In this document: positions 16,226 to 24,765 of the stretch, piece by piece
How the letters are laid out: the number at the start of each line of letters is the position of its first letter
Numbering within the stretch: the stretch's first letter is position 1
Origin: Cyclobacteriaceae bacterium
GTDB lineage: Bacteria; Bacteroidota; Bacteroidia; Cytophagales; Cyclobacteriaceae
Reading direction: 5' to 3'
DNA length: 55,137 bases
NCBI GenBank assembly: GCA_020436125.1
Contig: JAGQYK010000002.1
Location: forward strand, 132,336 to 187,472
Made by a program: the position numbers and the translations under genes
The notes under the pieces: generated by a model
What the model was told of the DNA's origin: nothing
The model's input: only the letters and a program-made list of their open reading frames with translations
Database searches by the model: none

Positions 16226-17587
16226 ATGGAAAAACCGACATTACCAAAAGGAACGCGAGATTTTGGGCCGGCCGTAATGGCAAGGCGCCAGTTCATATTA
16301 GACACCATTAAAGGGGTATTTAAGAAGTATGGCTTCCAACAACTGGAGACTCCTGCCATGGAAAACCTCTCTACCTTGACGGGTAAATATGGTGAAGAAG
16401 GGGATCAGTTGCTTTTTAAAGTGCTCAATTCAGGAGATTACCTGAAGAACGCTGATCCGGAGAAGTTAAAGTCCAAAGACTCGAAAGGGCTCACGTTCGA
16501 TATTTCAGAAAAAGGGCTCAAATACGATCTCACCGTTCCCTTTGCCCGCTACGTGGTGATGAACCGCCACGAGGTTACTTTTCCATTCAAACGCTTTCAG
16601 ATACAGCCCGTGTGGCGTGCCGACCGACCTCAAAAAGGAAGGTACCGTGAATTTTACCAATGCGATGCCGATGTTATCGGCACTGACTCTCTGCTTTGCG
16701 AAGCGGAAATAATCTTGATGATTAAAGAAGTTTGCAAAGGGTTAGGCATTGACGATTTTTCCATCAAAGTCAACCACAGGGGTATCCTCACTGGGCTGGC
16801 AGAAATTGCAGAAGCTAAGGGAAACGAGTCTTCTTTATTTGTAGCCATTGACAAGCTCGATAAGATCGGTGAAGACAAGGTAAAAGAAGAATTGAGCAGC
16901 AAGGGATTCAGCACTAACAGCATCAATCGCATTTTTGAAATCCTGAATTTCAAAGGGTCTAACCTGGAGAAAATAGAATTACTGCATAGCCGTTTGGAAC
17001 AATCTGAAAAAGGAACCAAAGGCGTTCAGGATATAAAACAAATCATTGAGTTGTTATCCAAATTTGACCTCGCGGGTGATTCTTTCGAGCTAGACATTGC
17101 ACTAGCCCGAGGACTGAGCTATTATACAGGTGCTATTTTTGAAGTGAAGATCAACAATGTGGGCATTGGCAGTGTGAGTGGAGGGGGGCGGTATGATAAC
17201 CTTACTGGTGTATTTGGATTAGAGGGGGTATCCGGAGTTGGGTTTTCTTTTGGTGTGGATCGCTTGTACGATGCCATGGAAGAACTGAACGTATTCCCCG
17301 AGGATACAGAAGAGTCAACAAAAGTACTCATTGCTCATTTTGACGAAGAAGCCATGCGCTATGGACTGGCCACCCTCAAAGCATTAAGACGAGAAGGTAT
17401 TGCCGCAGAGATTTACCCTGATGTGAGCAAGCTTAAAAAGCAGTTGGATTATGCCAATAAGAAAAAGATTCCTTATGTTGTTGTTATTGGCTCCGATGAA
17501 ATGAAAAGCGGAGACCTAACGTTTAAAAATATGAAAACTGGTGAGCAGCAACGCCTGACGCTGGAGGAGATACTAATCCAATTCTGA
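16226..17587 (+). CDS. hisS: Histidyl-tRNA synthetase
   Basis: A 453-residue class II aminoacyl-tRNA synthetase that charges tRNA-His. Visible landmarks: PKGTRDFGP at the N-terminus, motif 2 (RADRPQKGRYREFYQCDADVIG split across residues about 132-153), the histidine-binding element ARGLSYYTGAIFEV (about 290-303), motif 3 around GGRYDNL and GVSGVGFSFGVDRL, and a C-terminal anticodon-binding domain from about 365 (VLIAHFDEEAM). Length is slightly above E. coli HisS. It has a nearly leaderless promoter and is followed after one base by hutH, so the two are cotranscribed: one gene uses histidine for protein and the next degrades it. Confidence 0.97.
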   Translation: MEKPTLPKGTRDFGPAVMARRQFILDTIKGVFKKYGFQQLETPAMENLSTLTGKYGEEGDQLLFKVLNSGDYLKNADPEKLKSKDSKGLTFDISEKGLKYDLTVPFARYVVMNRHEVTFPFKRFQIQPVWRADRPQKGRYREFYQCDADVIGTDSLLCEAEIILMIKEVCKGLGIDDFSIKVNHRGILTGLAEIAEAKGNESSLFVAIDKLDKIGEDKVKEELSSKGFSTNSINRIFEILNFKGSNLEKIELLHSRLEQSEKGTKGVQDIKQIIELLSKFDLAGDSFELDIALARGLSYYTGAIFEVKINNVGIGSVSGGGRYDNLTGVFGLEGVSGVGFSFGVDRLYDAMEELNVFPEDTEESTKVLIAHFDEEAMRYGLATLKALRREGIAAEIYPDVSKLKKQLDYANKKKIPYVVVIGSDEMKSGDLTFKNMKTGEQQRLTLEEILIQF

Positions 17588-17588
17588 T

Positions 17589-19079
17589 TTGAGCAAGACG
17601 CATTCCATCTCTACAAAAACGCTAACCCTCTCTGAGGTGGGTGAGATATTGAATGGTCCAATCAATTTATCAAAGGAAGCAGTATTAAAAATTACCACCT
17701 GCCGTGATTATCTGGATAAAAAAGTAAACGAATCTGCCACCCCGGTTTATGGTATCAATACCGGCTTCGGCTCTCTTTATAGTAAAAACATTCCAGCAGA
17801 AGAACTCGGTAAACTGCAGAAGAACCTAGTGATGTCGCACGCCTGTGGTACTGGCCCCGTGGTACCTGCTGAAATTGTGCACCTCATGCTCTTTTTAAAA
17901 GTGCAGTCGCTAGCCTATGGCTATTCTGGCGTACAACTTGAAACGGTTGAACACCTCATCGCATTATATAATAACAGAGCACTCCCTGTAGTCTATGAAA
18001 TTGGATCATTGGGTGCGTCCGGTGATCTCGCTCCATTGGCACATCTTACGCTTCCTTTAATTGGAATGGGTGAAGTGGACTATAATAACAAACGTTATAC
18101 CGGTAGCGACCTTTTAAAAAAATTGGGCTTGTCTCCTATTGAGTTCAAAGCCAAAGAGGGATTAGCATTGTTGAATGGCACTCAATTTATGAGCGCCTAT
18201 GGAGTATGGTCTACCCTTCACGGACAACGTTTGTTGAGGCTTGCCAATCTTATTGGAGCCTTATCATTGGATAGTTTTGATGGCCGCATTGAACCCTTTG
18301 ATGAATTGGTCCATGCTATTCGACCACACAAGGGGCAAGTAAGTGTAGCTCAGGATGTGAAAAGGATATTAACGGGCAGCGGTATTCTGGCCCAACCCAA
18401 AAAACATGTACAGGATCCCTACTCCTTCCGATGCATCCCTCAGGTACACGGGGCTACGGATGATGTTATTAATTATGTCGCACAAACTTTCTTAACCGAA
18501 ATCAACAGCGTAACGGATAACCCGAACTGTTTTCCAGAGGAAGATAAAATCATTTCGGCAGGTAACTTTCATGGACAGCCTTTAGCGCTTGCCATGGATT
18601 TTTTAGCCATCGGGTTGGCTGAATTGGGAAGTATATCAGAAAGAAGAACTTACCAATTGATTTCAGGGTCGCGCGAACTGCCCAATTACCTTGTAGCTAA
18701 TCCGGGTATTAATTCAGGATTGATGATACCCCAATACACCGCTGCTTCAATGGTAAGTCAGAACAAACAATTGTGCACTCCTGCCTCTGTGGACTCGATT
18801 GTTTCCTCTAATGGACAAGAGGACCATGTAAGCATGGGAGCTAATGCAGCCACTAAATTATATCGCATTGTCAATAACCTTTATTCCATATTGGCCATTG
18901 AATTGATCACAGCTGCACAGGCGCTTGAATTCAGGAGGCCGCTAAGAACCTCTCCCATTTTGGAGGAATTTGTCAATACTTTCCGGGCTACTGTTCCGTT
19001 TATAGAGACAGACCGTTTACTTCACAATGATATGGTGAAGGCGGAAAAATTTCTCAAGGAATTTAACCTCAACAAGTGA
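17589..19079 (+). CDS. hutH: Histidine ammonia-lyase
   Basis: A 496-residue enzyme converting histidine to trans-urocanate and ammonia, first step of histidine catabolism. The tripeptide that cyclises to the MIO cofactor, Ala143-Ser144-Gly145, is intact in LGASGDLAPLAH. YGINTGFGSL (54-63), the active-site Tyr loop, and the later QDPYSFRCIPQVHGA element are also present. Length matches the family (about 500-510). I start at the TTG at 17589, one base after the hisS stop; the next in-frame ATG would remove the Tyr-loop region. The other hut genes (hutU, hutI, hutG) are not in the window. Its stop overlaps the GTG of the next gene (GTGA). Confidence 0.96.
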   Translation: MSKTHSISTKTLTLSEVGEILNGPINLSKEAVLKITTCRDYLDKKVNESATPVYGINTGFGSLYSKNIPAEELGKLQKNLVMSHACGTGPVVPAEIVHLMLFLKVQSLAYGYSGVQLETVEHLIALYNNRALPVVYEIGSLGASGDLAPLAHLTLPLIGMGEVDYNNKRYTGSDLLKKLGLSPIEFKAKEGLALLNGTQFMSAYGVWSTLHGQRLLRLANLIGALSLDSFDGRIEPFDELVHAIRPHKGQVSVAQDVKRILTGSGILAQPKKHVQDPYSFRCIPQVHGATDDVINYVAQTFLTEINSVTDNPNCFPEEDKIISAGNFHGQPLALAMDFLAIGLAELGSISERRTYQLISGSRELPNYLVANPGINSGLMIPQYTAASMVSQNKQLCTPASVDSIVSSNGQEDHVSMGANAATKLYRIVNNLYSILAIELITAAQALEFRRPLRTSPILEEFVNTFRATVPFIETDRLLHNDMVKAEKFLKEFNLNK

Positions 19080-20968
19080 AGATAAGGTTTGCACTCATCG
19101 CTGGAGCGCTTTTATGGGTAAGTGTGGCTATGGCACAACCCTATACCAGTGCGCTAGGGCGGTTTCAAGTGGATCAGATCAAGGGTTGTGCTCCTTTTAC
19201 AGTCACATTAACCAACTTGCTTGCTGGCAATTGCAATGGCGCCAATCCATGTTCTATGGATTTTGAAGGGAGCGGACAGCAAACTCTCAACTTGTTTACC
19301 TTTCAATACAATACCCCGGGTGTTTACAATCTTCAGGTATTGTATCAGGGACAGGGTGCCGACAACATTACCATTACTGTAACCGAAAATATTCAACCCA
19401 ATTTTGAAATCTACTCCTGTGCCAATTCCGATGTCACCATTAAGGTATTGGAAAAAAGCTATCAACAATTGGTGATTGACTTTAATGATGGAGATCCTGA
19501 AGTGCTTATTCCGAGTGGCAACAATGCCATTGCTTATAATGATTATGCTACACCAGGAAATAAAACCATTGCCGTAAGAGGACTTAACATTAGCTCAGCA
19601 GACAATTGTGATTCTAAAGTACAAACCTTTAATGCACTTGCGGCTTTGCCCGCGCCTACTATCACTAAATTGACAACACTCGACAAAGCCCGCATACAAT
19701 TAGATTTCAGTACACAACCTCACATCCAATACCGTCTTGAGATTGCGGTGAATAGTGCAGGACCCTTTCAACAATTGGCCACCTTATATGAACCGTCTAC
19801 CTATACAACAGGTGGTCTGAATACAGAAGTTAATTTTTATTGCTTCAGGTTGAGTGCTTACGATGCATGCAATGGGTTCAATACCTACTCTAATGTTATT
19901 TGTAGTCCCAAGTTTGACCTGTCTATTCAAAGTGGTACAAATCAACTTACCTGGGCTACTGCCAATACGAGCATACAGAGTACTGAGGTAGAAAGAGATG
20001 GCGCTACCCACGCCGTTATTCCTGGAGCCCCTACCAGCTTTAATGATATTGATATTGAATGTAAAACCGATTATTGTTACAGAATCATCAATCGATATGC
20101 GGGAGGTGTTAGAAGTGAGTCTTTGGGGTTTTGCGGAACGTCTTTTAAGATAGACAACCCACCCGCTATTACCAATGCGAGCAGTGTGGTTACTTCAGAA
20201 GGCCTCAGCATCGAATGGATACAAGACCCAGGAAGCGCCCCTGCTAATTATGATATTCTAATCTCCAATAATGGAGAAACCTTTACCAACCTGGGTACAT
20301 CACCCACTACAAAATTTCTTCACAAGGGTTATTTACCAGCGAGCAATTTTACTTACCGCATCAACTACACTGATGAATGTGATAATAAAAGTCAGGAAGG
20401 GATTGTCATCAACCCCATTCAAATGACGGGCACGATGGATAACAACATTGTAACACTAACCTGGACAGTATACGAGGGATGGGCCAATGGGGTAAGTGAT
20501 TATATCATTGATAAATTTGATTTACAGGGTAAGCTGTACCAATCCATTAATGCAGGCATCAATACTACGTATGTAGATGACGATGCGGATCCCGATCATC
20601 AATTCATATCCTATCGCATTAGAGCCAGAGCCAATCAAAGCGGAGTCACCACTTCAATTTCTAACTCGATGAATTTTATTAAAGAGTCAAAAATATTTTT
20701 CCCTACGGCCTTCAGCCCTAATGGAGATCAGTTGAACGATCAATTCTTTGTATCGGGTCAGTTCATTGTAAAAATGGAATTATCCATTTTCAACCGATGG
20801 GGTGAATTGATATTTACTACCAATAAAAAGGGAGAAACCTGGGATGGCACATTTAATGGAAAACCTGTGGCTGAAGATGCCTATGTCTGGTCTGCTGAAG
20901 TAACCGACTTGGCAGGGCGCACCTATAAAGAATCAGGCACAGTAGCGCTATTGAGAAGGAAACGCTAA
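19076..20968 (+). CDS. Secreted protein with T9SS type B (gliding-motility-type) C-terminal domain
   Basis: A 630-residue exported protein. The signal peptide (about 1-21, ending VAMAQ) follows a GTG start that overlaps the hutH stop by four bases. A PKD-like domain lies near residues 25-105 (CAPFTVTLTN to YNLQVLYQG), then several fibronectin/Ig-like beta domains. The C-terminal 90 residues are a type B sorting domain: FPTAFSPNGDQLND, LSIFNRWGELIF, WDGTFNGKPV, and final RRKR. Such domains send proteins through T9SS and occur in gliding-associated surface proteins. Its coupling to hutH is odd for an extracellular protein. Ligand and function unknown; the class is secure. Confidence 0.92.
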   Translation: MKIRFALIAGALLWVSVAMAQPYTSALGRFQVDQIKGCAPFTVTLTNLLAGNCNGANPCSMDFEGSGQQTLNLFTFQYNTPGVYNLQVLYQGQGADNITITVTENIQPNFEIYSCANSDVTIKVLEKSYQQLVIDFNDGDPEVLIPSGNNAIAYNDYATPGNKTIAVRGLNISSADNCDSKVQTFNALAALPAPTITKLTTLDKARIQLDFSTQPHIQYRLEIAVNSAGPFQQLATLYEPSTYTTGGLNTEVNFYCFRLSAYDACNGFNTYSNVICSPKFDLSIQSGTNQLTWATANTSIQSTEVERDGATHAVIPGAPTSFNDIDIECKTDYCYRIINRYAGGVRSESLGFCGTSFKIDNPPAITNASSVVTSEGLSIEWIQDPGSAPANYDILISNNGETFTNLGTSPTTKFLHKGYLPASNFTYRINYTDECDNKSQEGIVINPIQMTGTMDNNIVTLTWTVYEGWANGVSDYIIDKFDLQGKLYQSINAGINTTYVDDDADPDHQFISYRIRARANQSGVTTSISNSMNFIKESKIFFPTAFSPNGDQLNDQFFVSGQFIVKMELSIFNRWGELIFTTNKKGETWDGTFNGKPVAEDAYVWSAEVTDLAGRTYKESGTVALLRRKR

Positions 20969-21037
20969 TTATGAGCTGCTAATAAGTCAGTAGCAGAGTC
21001 CATTATTCAAAATCTCCAAACCAGTAAAAAAATATCC

Positions 21038-21045
21038 TAAATTTG
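21038..21045 (+). promoter_or_regulatory. -7 promoter box TAAATTTG for ybaB
   Basis: Perfect TAnnTTTG match, 23 bases before the ATG at 21069. No clear -33 TTG. Confidence 0.5.
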
Positions 21046-21068
21046 TATTTCAATAAACAGAACAAGCG

Positions 21069-21404
21069 ATGCTGGACATGATGAAAATGATGGGCAAAAT
21101 GAAAGAGGTGCAGGCCCGCATGAAAGAAGCACAAGACAACCTCGTCCATGTAAAAGCTACAGGTGAATCCGGTGGTGGAATGGTGAAGGCCACTGTGAAT
21201 GGGAAAAAACAATTAATCGAATTAGACATTGATCCTACCATCTTAAAAGCTGATGATAAAGTGCTCATTCAGGATCTTTCCATTGCCGCCATCAACAAAG
21301 CGATGGAAGAAGCTGAAATACTAGCTAAAGAAGAAATAAAGAAAAGTACAGAAGGTTTGATTCCTAATATACCAGGAATGGATCTTAGCAATTTCATGGG
21401 ATGA
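21069..21404 (+). CDS. YbaB/EbfC nucleoid-associated protein
   Basis: A 111-residue dimeric DNA-binding protein. The N-terminal helix is rich in Met and Lys (MLDMMKMMGKMKEVQARMKEA split over residues 1-21), followed by the beta sheet with ESGGGMVKATVNGKKQLIELDIDP, the family core, and a helix-rich C-terminal part. Homologues bind DNA as a tweezer-shaped dimer and sit next to dnaX/recR in many genomes, which are not in this window. It is followed by a glycosyltransferase whose ATG overlaps the stop (ATGA). Symbol omitted because ybaB and ebfC are both used. Confidence 0.92.
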   Translation: MLDMMKMMGKMKEVQARMKEAQDNLVHVKATGESGGGMVKATVNGKKQLIELDIDPTILKADDKVLIQDLSIAAINKAMEEAEILAKEEIKKSTEGLIPNIPGMDLSNFMG

Positions 21405-22405
21405 GCCTTGTTGCCGTTGTCATTCTTAATTACAATGGCAAAGAGTTACTTGAAAAGTTCCTCCCATCTGTAACCCAATGGAGTGGTGACGCACAAATTA
21501 TAGTAGCAGATAACAGTTCTACTGATCAATCTGTAGAATTCGTCAGGCAGGCCTACCCACAAGTAAAATTAATTTCTATTTCTTCCAATCTAGGGTTCTG
21601 CGGGGGATACAATTTCGCACTCCAACAAGTAGAAGCAGAATACTATGTGCTTCTCAACTCAGATGTGAAGGTAACACCCAACTGGTTGGAGCCCATGATT
21701 ACCCTTTTGGACAGTGACAAAAATATTGCTGCAGTTCAACCCAAGATTTTGTCGTACAAAGAGCAACAACTCTTTGAATATGCCGGAGCTGGGGGTGGTT
21801 TTATCGATGCACTGGGTTATCCCTTTTGCCGAGGACGGATTTTTGATAAAGTGGAAAAAGATCACGGACAATACGATGACATCGTTCCCATCTTTTGGGC
21901 CACCGGTGCTTGTATGGTGATACGTGCCGAGCTGTACCATTCGATGGGGGGCCTTGACGAAACTTTTTTTGCCCATATGGAAGAGATAGACCTTTGTTGG
22001 CGGTTGAACAGGGCTGGACATAAAGTGATGTATTGTGGAAACAGCACCGTATATCATGTTGGTGGGGCGACACTCAACAAATCCAATCCTAGAAAAACCT
22101 ACTATAATTTTAGAAATGGCATGATTATGCTCATTAAGAACCTGAGCATAGGGCAGTTACTGTATAAGTTGCCGATTCGGATTGGGCTGGATTGGATCGC
22201 TGCCTTAAAATTCCTGGTTACAGGCTACGGCAAGGATTTTCTGGCCGTGTTGAAGGCGCACTTTTACATCATTATCCATTTCTTCGGTCTTTTTTCAAAA
22301 AGACCATCTGGTCTCCCCTACAAGGCACATCAAACCTATAAAGGGTCAATTCTTATTGATTATTACCTGAAAGGAAGAAAAAAGTTCAGTGATCTGGGGC
22401 TTTAA
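21401..22405 (+). CDS. Family 2 glycosyltransferase
   Basis: A 334-residue GT-A fold enzyme. VAVVILNYNGKELLEKF (residues 3-19) starts the nucleotide-binding domain, DNSSTDQSVEF (36-46) binds the sugar nucleotide, LLNSDVKV (about 86-93) is the DxD-like metal site, and GACMVIRAELYHSMGGLDETFF with MEEIDLCWRLNRAG form the acceptor side. The rhamnosyltransferase-like subgroup (WbbL type) has this pattern. Translationally coupled to ybaB by a four-base overlap, which looks like compaction rather than function. It probably adds a sugar to a surface polysaccharide; substrate unknown. Shares its stop region (TTAA) with the convergent PspC gene. Confidence 0.9.
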   Translation: MSLVAVVILNYNGKELLEKFLPSVTQWSGDAQIIVADNSSTDQSVEFVRQAYPQVKLISISSNLGFCGGYNFALQQVEAEYYVLLNSDVKVTPNWLEPMITLLDSDKNIAAVQPKILSYKEQQLFEYAGAGGGFIDALGYPFCRGRIFDKVEKDHGQYDDIVPIFWATGACMVIRAELYHSMGGLDETFFAHMEEIDLCWRLNRAGHKVMYCGNSTVYHVGGATLNKSNPRKTYYNFRNGMIMLIKNLSIGQLLYKLPIRIGLDWIAALKFLVTGYGKDFLAVLKAHFYIIIHFFGLFSKRPSGLPYKAHQTYKGSILIDYYLKGRKKFSDLGL

Positions 22406-22629
22406 TAATCCCAAATAGTACTTCTCCTCCTCAAGTGCCTTCTCATATTCATGATAAAAGCCAGCACGAGGTAGATAATCACCGGTGAACCCATCGTAAG
22501 AAATGAAACATAAATAAAGAACAACCTGATGCTGGAAGTGGCTATTCCGAGCTTCTCTCCCAAACGAGTGCATACACCAAAGGCATATTTCTCAAAAAAA
22601 TGTTGGATTCGTTTTATCAATTCACTCAT
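22402..22629 (-). CDS. PspC domain protein
   Basis: A 75-residue membrane protein. The PspC pattern is visible: GVCTRLGEKLGIATSSIRLFFIYVSFLTMG followed by a second hydrophobic stretch (SPVIIYLVLAFIM), with a basic tail MRRHLRRR. PspC domain proteins act in membrane stress sensing in enterobacteria, but stand-alone short versions are common in Bacteroidota and uncharacterised. Start at ATG 22629 is preferred over ATG 22632, although both are possible. It shares the palindromic TTAA with the stop of the glycosyltransferase. Confidence 0.8.
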   Translation of the reverse strand: MSELIKRIQHFFEKYAFGVCTRLGEKLGIATSSIRLFFIYVSFLTMGSPVIIYLVLAFIMNMRRHLRRRSTIWDY

Positions 22630-22764
22630 CATATTACGTCAATTTTAAGAAACCAAACCATTTACCTGAGTAAACGTCCATTTATCGACATTAAAAACAT
22701 CTTGCAAATATAAGCGGTTAAAACCCCACTCTAAATGGCCAAAATCTTATTTTTTTGAGTATAA

Positions 22765-22795
22765 TTGCAAAAAAATACCGATAAACATACCTTTG
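22765..22795 (+). promoter_or_regulatory. Full Bacteroidota promoter: TTG-N20-TACCTTTG
   Basis: The -33 TTG (22765-22767) and perfect -7 box TACCTTTG (22788-22795) are 20 bases apart, the consensus spacing. It lies 32 bases before the ATG at 22828 and so excludes the longer frame that begins at 22765. The best promoter match in the window. Confidence 0.8.
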
Positions 22796-22827
22796 CAACT
22801 CGCTTGAAAAACTTTAAACAAAAATCC

Positions 22828-24600
22828 ATGAGAAAATTTGTGTACGCATTCCTGATCATCGGAACGTTAACCTTTACAGGGTGTACGCTTCCTAGTATGA
22901 TTAAGATGTCTAAGGAACAAAATTTAACTGTTACTCCTAACCCTCTTGAAGTTCATAAGGATACCGTTAGCTATGAAATGGCAGCCAACTTGCCTGTCAA
23001 AATGTTGAAAAAAGGGACCACTTACAACCTGAATTCCTTCTATAAGTACGGAGACAGTGAAGTTGCAATGGATCCTATTTCCTTCAAGGCGGAAGATTAT
23101 CCAAATGCCAAGACTGAAGAGCCTAAGACAACCAAATCTTTCTCTTTTCCTTACCAACCAGCTTATAAGACTGGAACGTTAGAAGTAGAAGGTGTAGCCG
23201 TTAAAGGCACTAAAACTAAGACAACACCTCGTTTGGCTGTTGCTACAGGTATCATCACTACCTCTAAATTGGTTCAAAACTCTTACTACGCAGCTTTTGC
23301 AAACCACGGATATAACAACCAGGAAGAAATTATCCCTGTTATTATCCCTGATTTCAACTTCCAGCAAGGAAGATCAGTACTTCGTACTACTGAGACCAGA
23401 AGTGACAAAGGAAAGCAATTGGACGCTTTCATCGCTTCTAAGAACATTACAAGAACTGTAACCATTACAGGTACTCACTCACCAGAAGGTGCTGAGCGTA
23501 TCAACTCACGTTTATCTCAAGATCGTGCTGCTGCTATTGAAAAATACTACCGCGCACAGATGAAGAAGTATGACTACGCTGGAATGGCTGATTCTATCAA
23601 CTTTATCCTTAAGCCTGTTGTTGAAGACTGGGCTGATTTTAAATCTGCTTTGGCCTCTTATGATGGCATCACTTCAGATGAGAAGTCTCAGTATTTGAAC
23701 ATCGTTAATAGCGGTGGAACTTTCGTTGATCAGGAGAGACAATTGAGAAAACTACCTACTTACCGCAAGGTATTTAAGGATGTATATCCTGGTTTGAGAG
23801 CAGCAAAAACTGAGATTCTTACTATCAAGGACAAGAAGACAGACGCTGAAATCTCTGTATTGGCTAAGCAAATCACTCAAGGTCAAATGAAAGCAGATAC
23901 ACTTTCTTTTGAAGAAATGATGTATGCAGCCACCCTTACTCCTTCTCTTGATGAGAAAGCAGCTATCTATACTGCCGCTACCAAGAAAGGAAGTAACTGG
24001 AATGCACACAACAACTTAGGAGCTGTTTACATTGCTATGGCAATTGCTGACAACTCTAAGCTTGCTGATATGACAAGTAAAGCAGCTGCTCAATTAGAAA
24101 TTGCTGCTAGATTGAAAGAAACTCCTGAGGTTCACGCTAACCTTGCTTCTGTATCTTTAATGCAGGGCAATCCTTACAAAGCTGCAAGCCACGCTTCTAA
24201 AGCATTGAATGGTGCTAGTGGAGATGTTTCTCGCGGTGTAAACGGTGTGAAAGGTGCTTGTGAGATCTACATGGCTAAGTATTCTGACGCTGTGCGTTCT
24301 GAGTCTTCAGCTTTAGACACTGATGTTAACTTATTCAACAAAGGTCTTGCTCAGTTATTGAACAAAGACTTCTCTAACGCCTCTACTTCATTTGCAGAAG
24401 CGTCTAGAAAAAATAGCAATATGGCGATCGCCCACTACGGTGCAGCTGTTGCAGCTGCTCGTTCTGGAAATGCTGATGGTGTAGCCGCCAGCCTTACCAG
24501 CGCAGTAAAGATTGATCCAAGCTTGAAAGACAAAGCTTTGACTGATCTTGAATTTGCAGCATTCTCTACTACTGATGCGTTTAGAAACGCGTTAAAGTAA
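22828..24600 (+). CDS. Abundant-looking outer membrane lipoprotein with OmpA-like and TPR-like parts
   Basis: A 590-residue lipoprotein: signal sequence MRKFVYAFLIIGTLTFTGC with the lipobox cysteine at 19. After a beta-rich N-terminal half comes a segment resembling an OmpA C-terminal peptidoglycan-binding domain (TGTHSPEGAERINSRLSQDRA and the following helix, about residues 225-250). The C-terminal half (from about 390) reads as TPR-like helices (WNAHNNLGAVYIAMA, EVHANLASVSLMQG and MAIAHYGAAVAAARSG). Codon use favours GCT, TCT, AAC and ATC far more than neighbouring genes, a sign of high expression, in agreement with the strong promoter and the strong terminator. A structural link between outer membrane and cell wall is likely (inference). 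Confidence 0.85.
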   Translation: MRKFVYAFLIIGTLTFTGCTLPSMIKMSKEQNLTVTPNPLEVHKDTVSYEMAANLPVKMLKKGTTYNLNSFYKYGDSEVAMDPISFKAEDYPNAKTEEPKTTKSFSFPYQPAYKTGTLEVEGVAVKGTKTKTTPRLAVATGIITTSKLVQNSYYAAFANHGYNNQEEIIPVIIPDFNFQQGRSVLRTTETRSDKGKQLDAFIASKNITRTVTITGTHSPEGAERINSRLSQDRAAAIEKYYRAQMKKYDYAGMADSINFILKPVVEDWADFKSALASYDGITSDEKSQYLNIVNSGGTFVDQERQLRKLPTYRKVFKDVYPGLRAAKTEILTIKDKKTDAEISVLAKQITQGQMKADTLSFEEMMYAATLTPSLDEKAAIYTAATKKGSNWNAHNNLGAVYIAMAIADNSKLADMTSKAAAQLEIAARLKETPEVHANLASVSLMQGNPYKAASHASKALNGASGDVSRGVNGVKGACEIYMAKYSDAVRSESSALDTDVNLFNKGLAQLLNKDFSNASTSFAEASRKNSNMAIAHYGAAVAAARSGNADGVAASLTSAVKIDPSLKDKALTDLEFAAFSTTDAFRNALK

Positions 24601-24617
24601 TAGATACATAATTCATC

Positions 24618-24655
24618 AAAAAACCCTCCCTGTCCTTCAGGGAGGGTTTTTTTTT
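24618..24655 (+). terminator. Strong intrinsic terminator after the lipoprotein gene
   Basis: GC-rich 8-bp stem ACCCTCCC/GGGAGGGT (24623-24647) with a short loop and nine T residues, 20 bases after the stop. Confidence 0.95.
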
Positions 24656-24765
24656 GTTTCAGCCTTTAGCAGAAAAAACGATCAATCCCTTTATCCAATT
24701 ACTCCGTATGACTATTTTTACGCCATCCTGCCATTGTGTGCCGGATTAACTTACTTTAAAGCATC

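Noticed and set aside
20976-20996. Hairpin CTGCTA/TAGCAG after the T9SS type B cargo
   Set aside because: Six-bp stem with nine-base loop and no T run on either side; not a convincing terminator.
22765-22827. 21-codon N-terminal extension of the lipoprotein
   Set aside because: It overlaps a full promoter and would bury the lipoprotein signal sequence; ATG 22828 is the real start.
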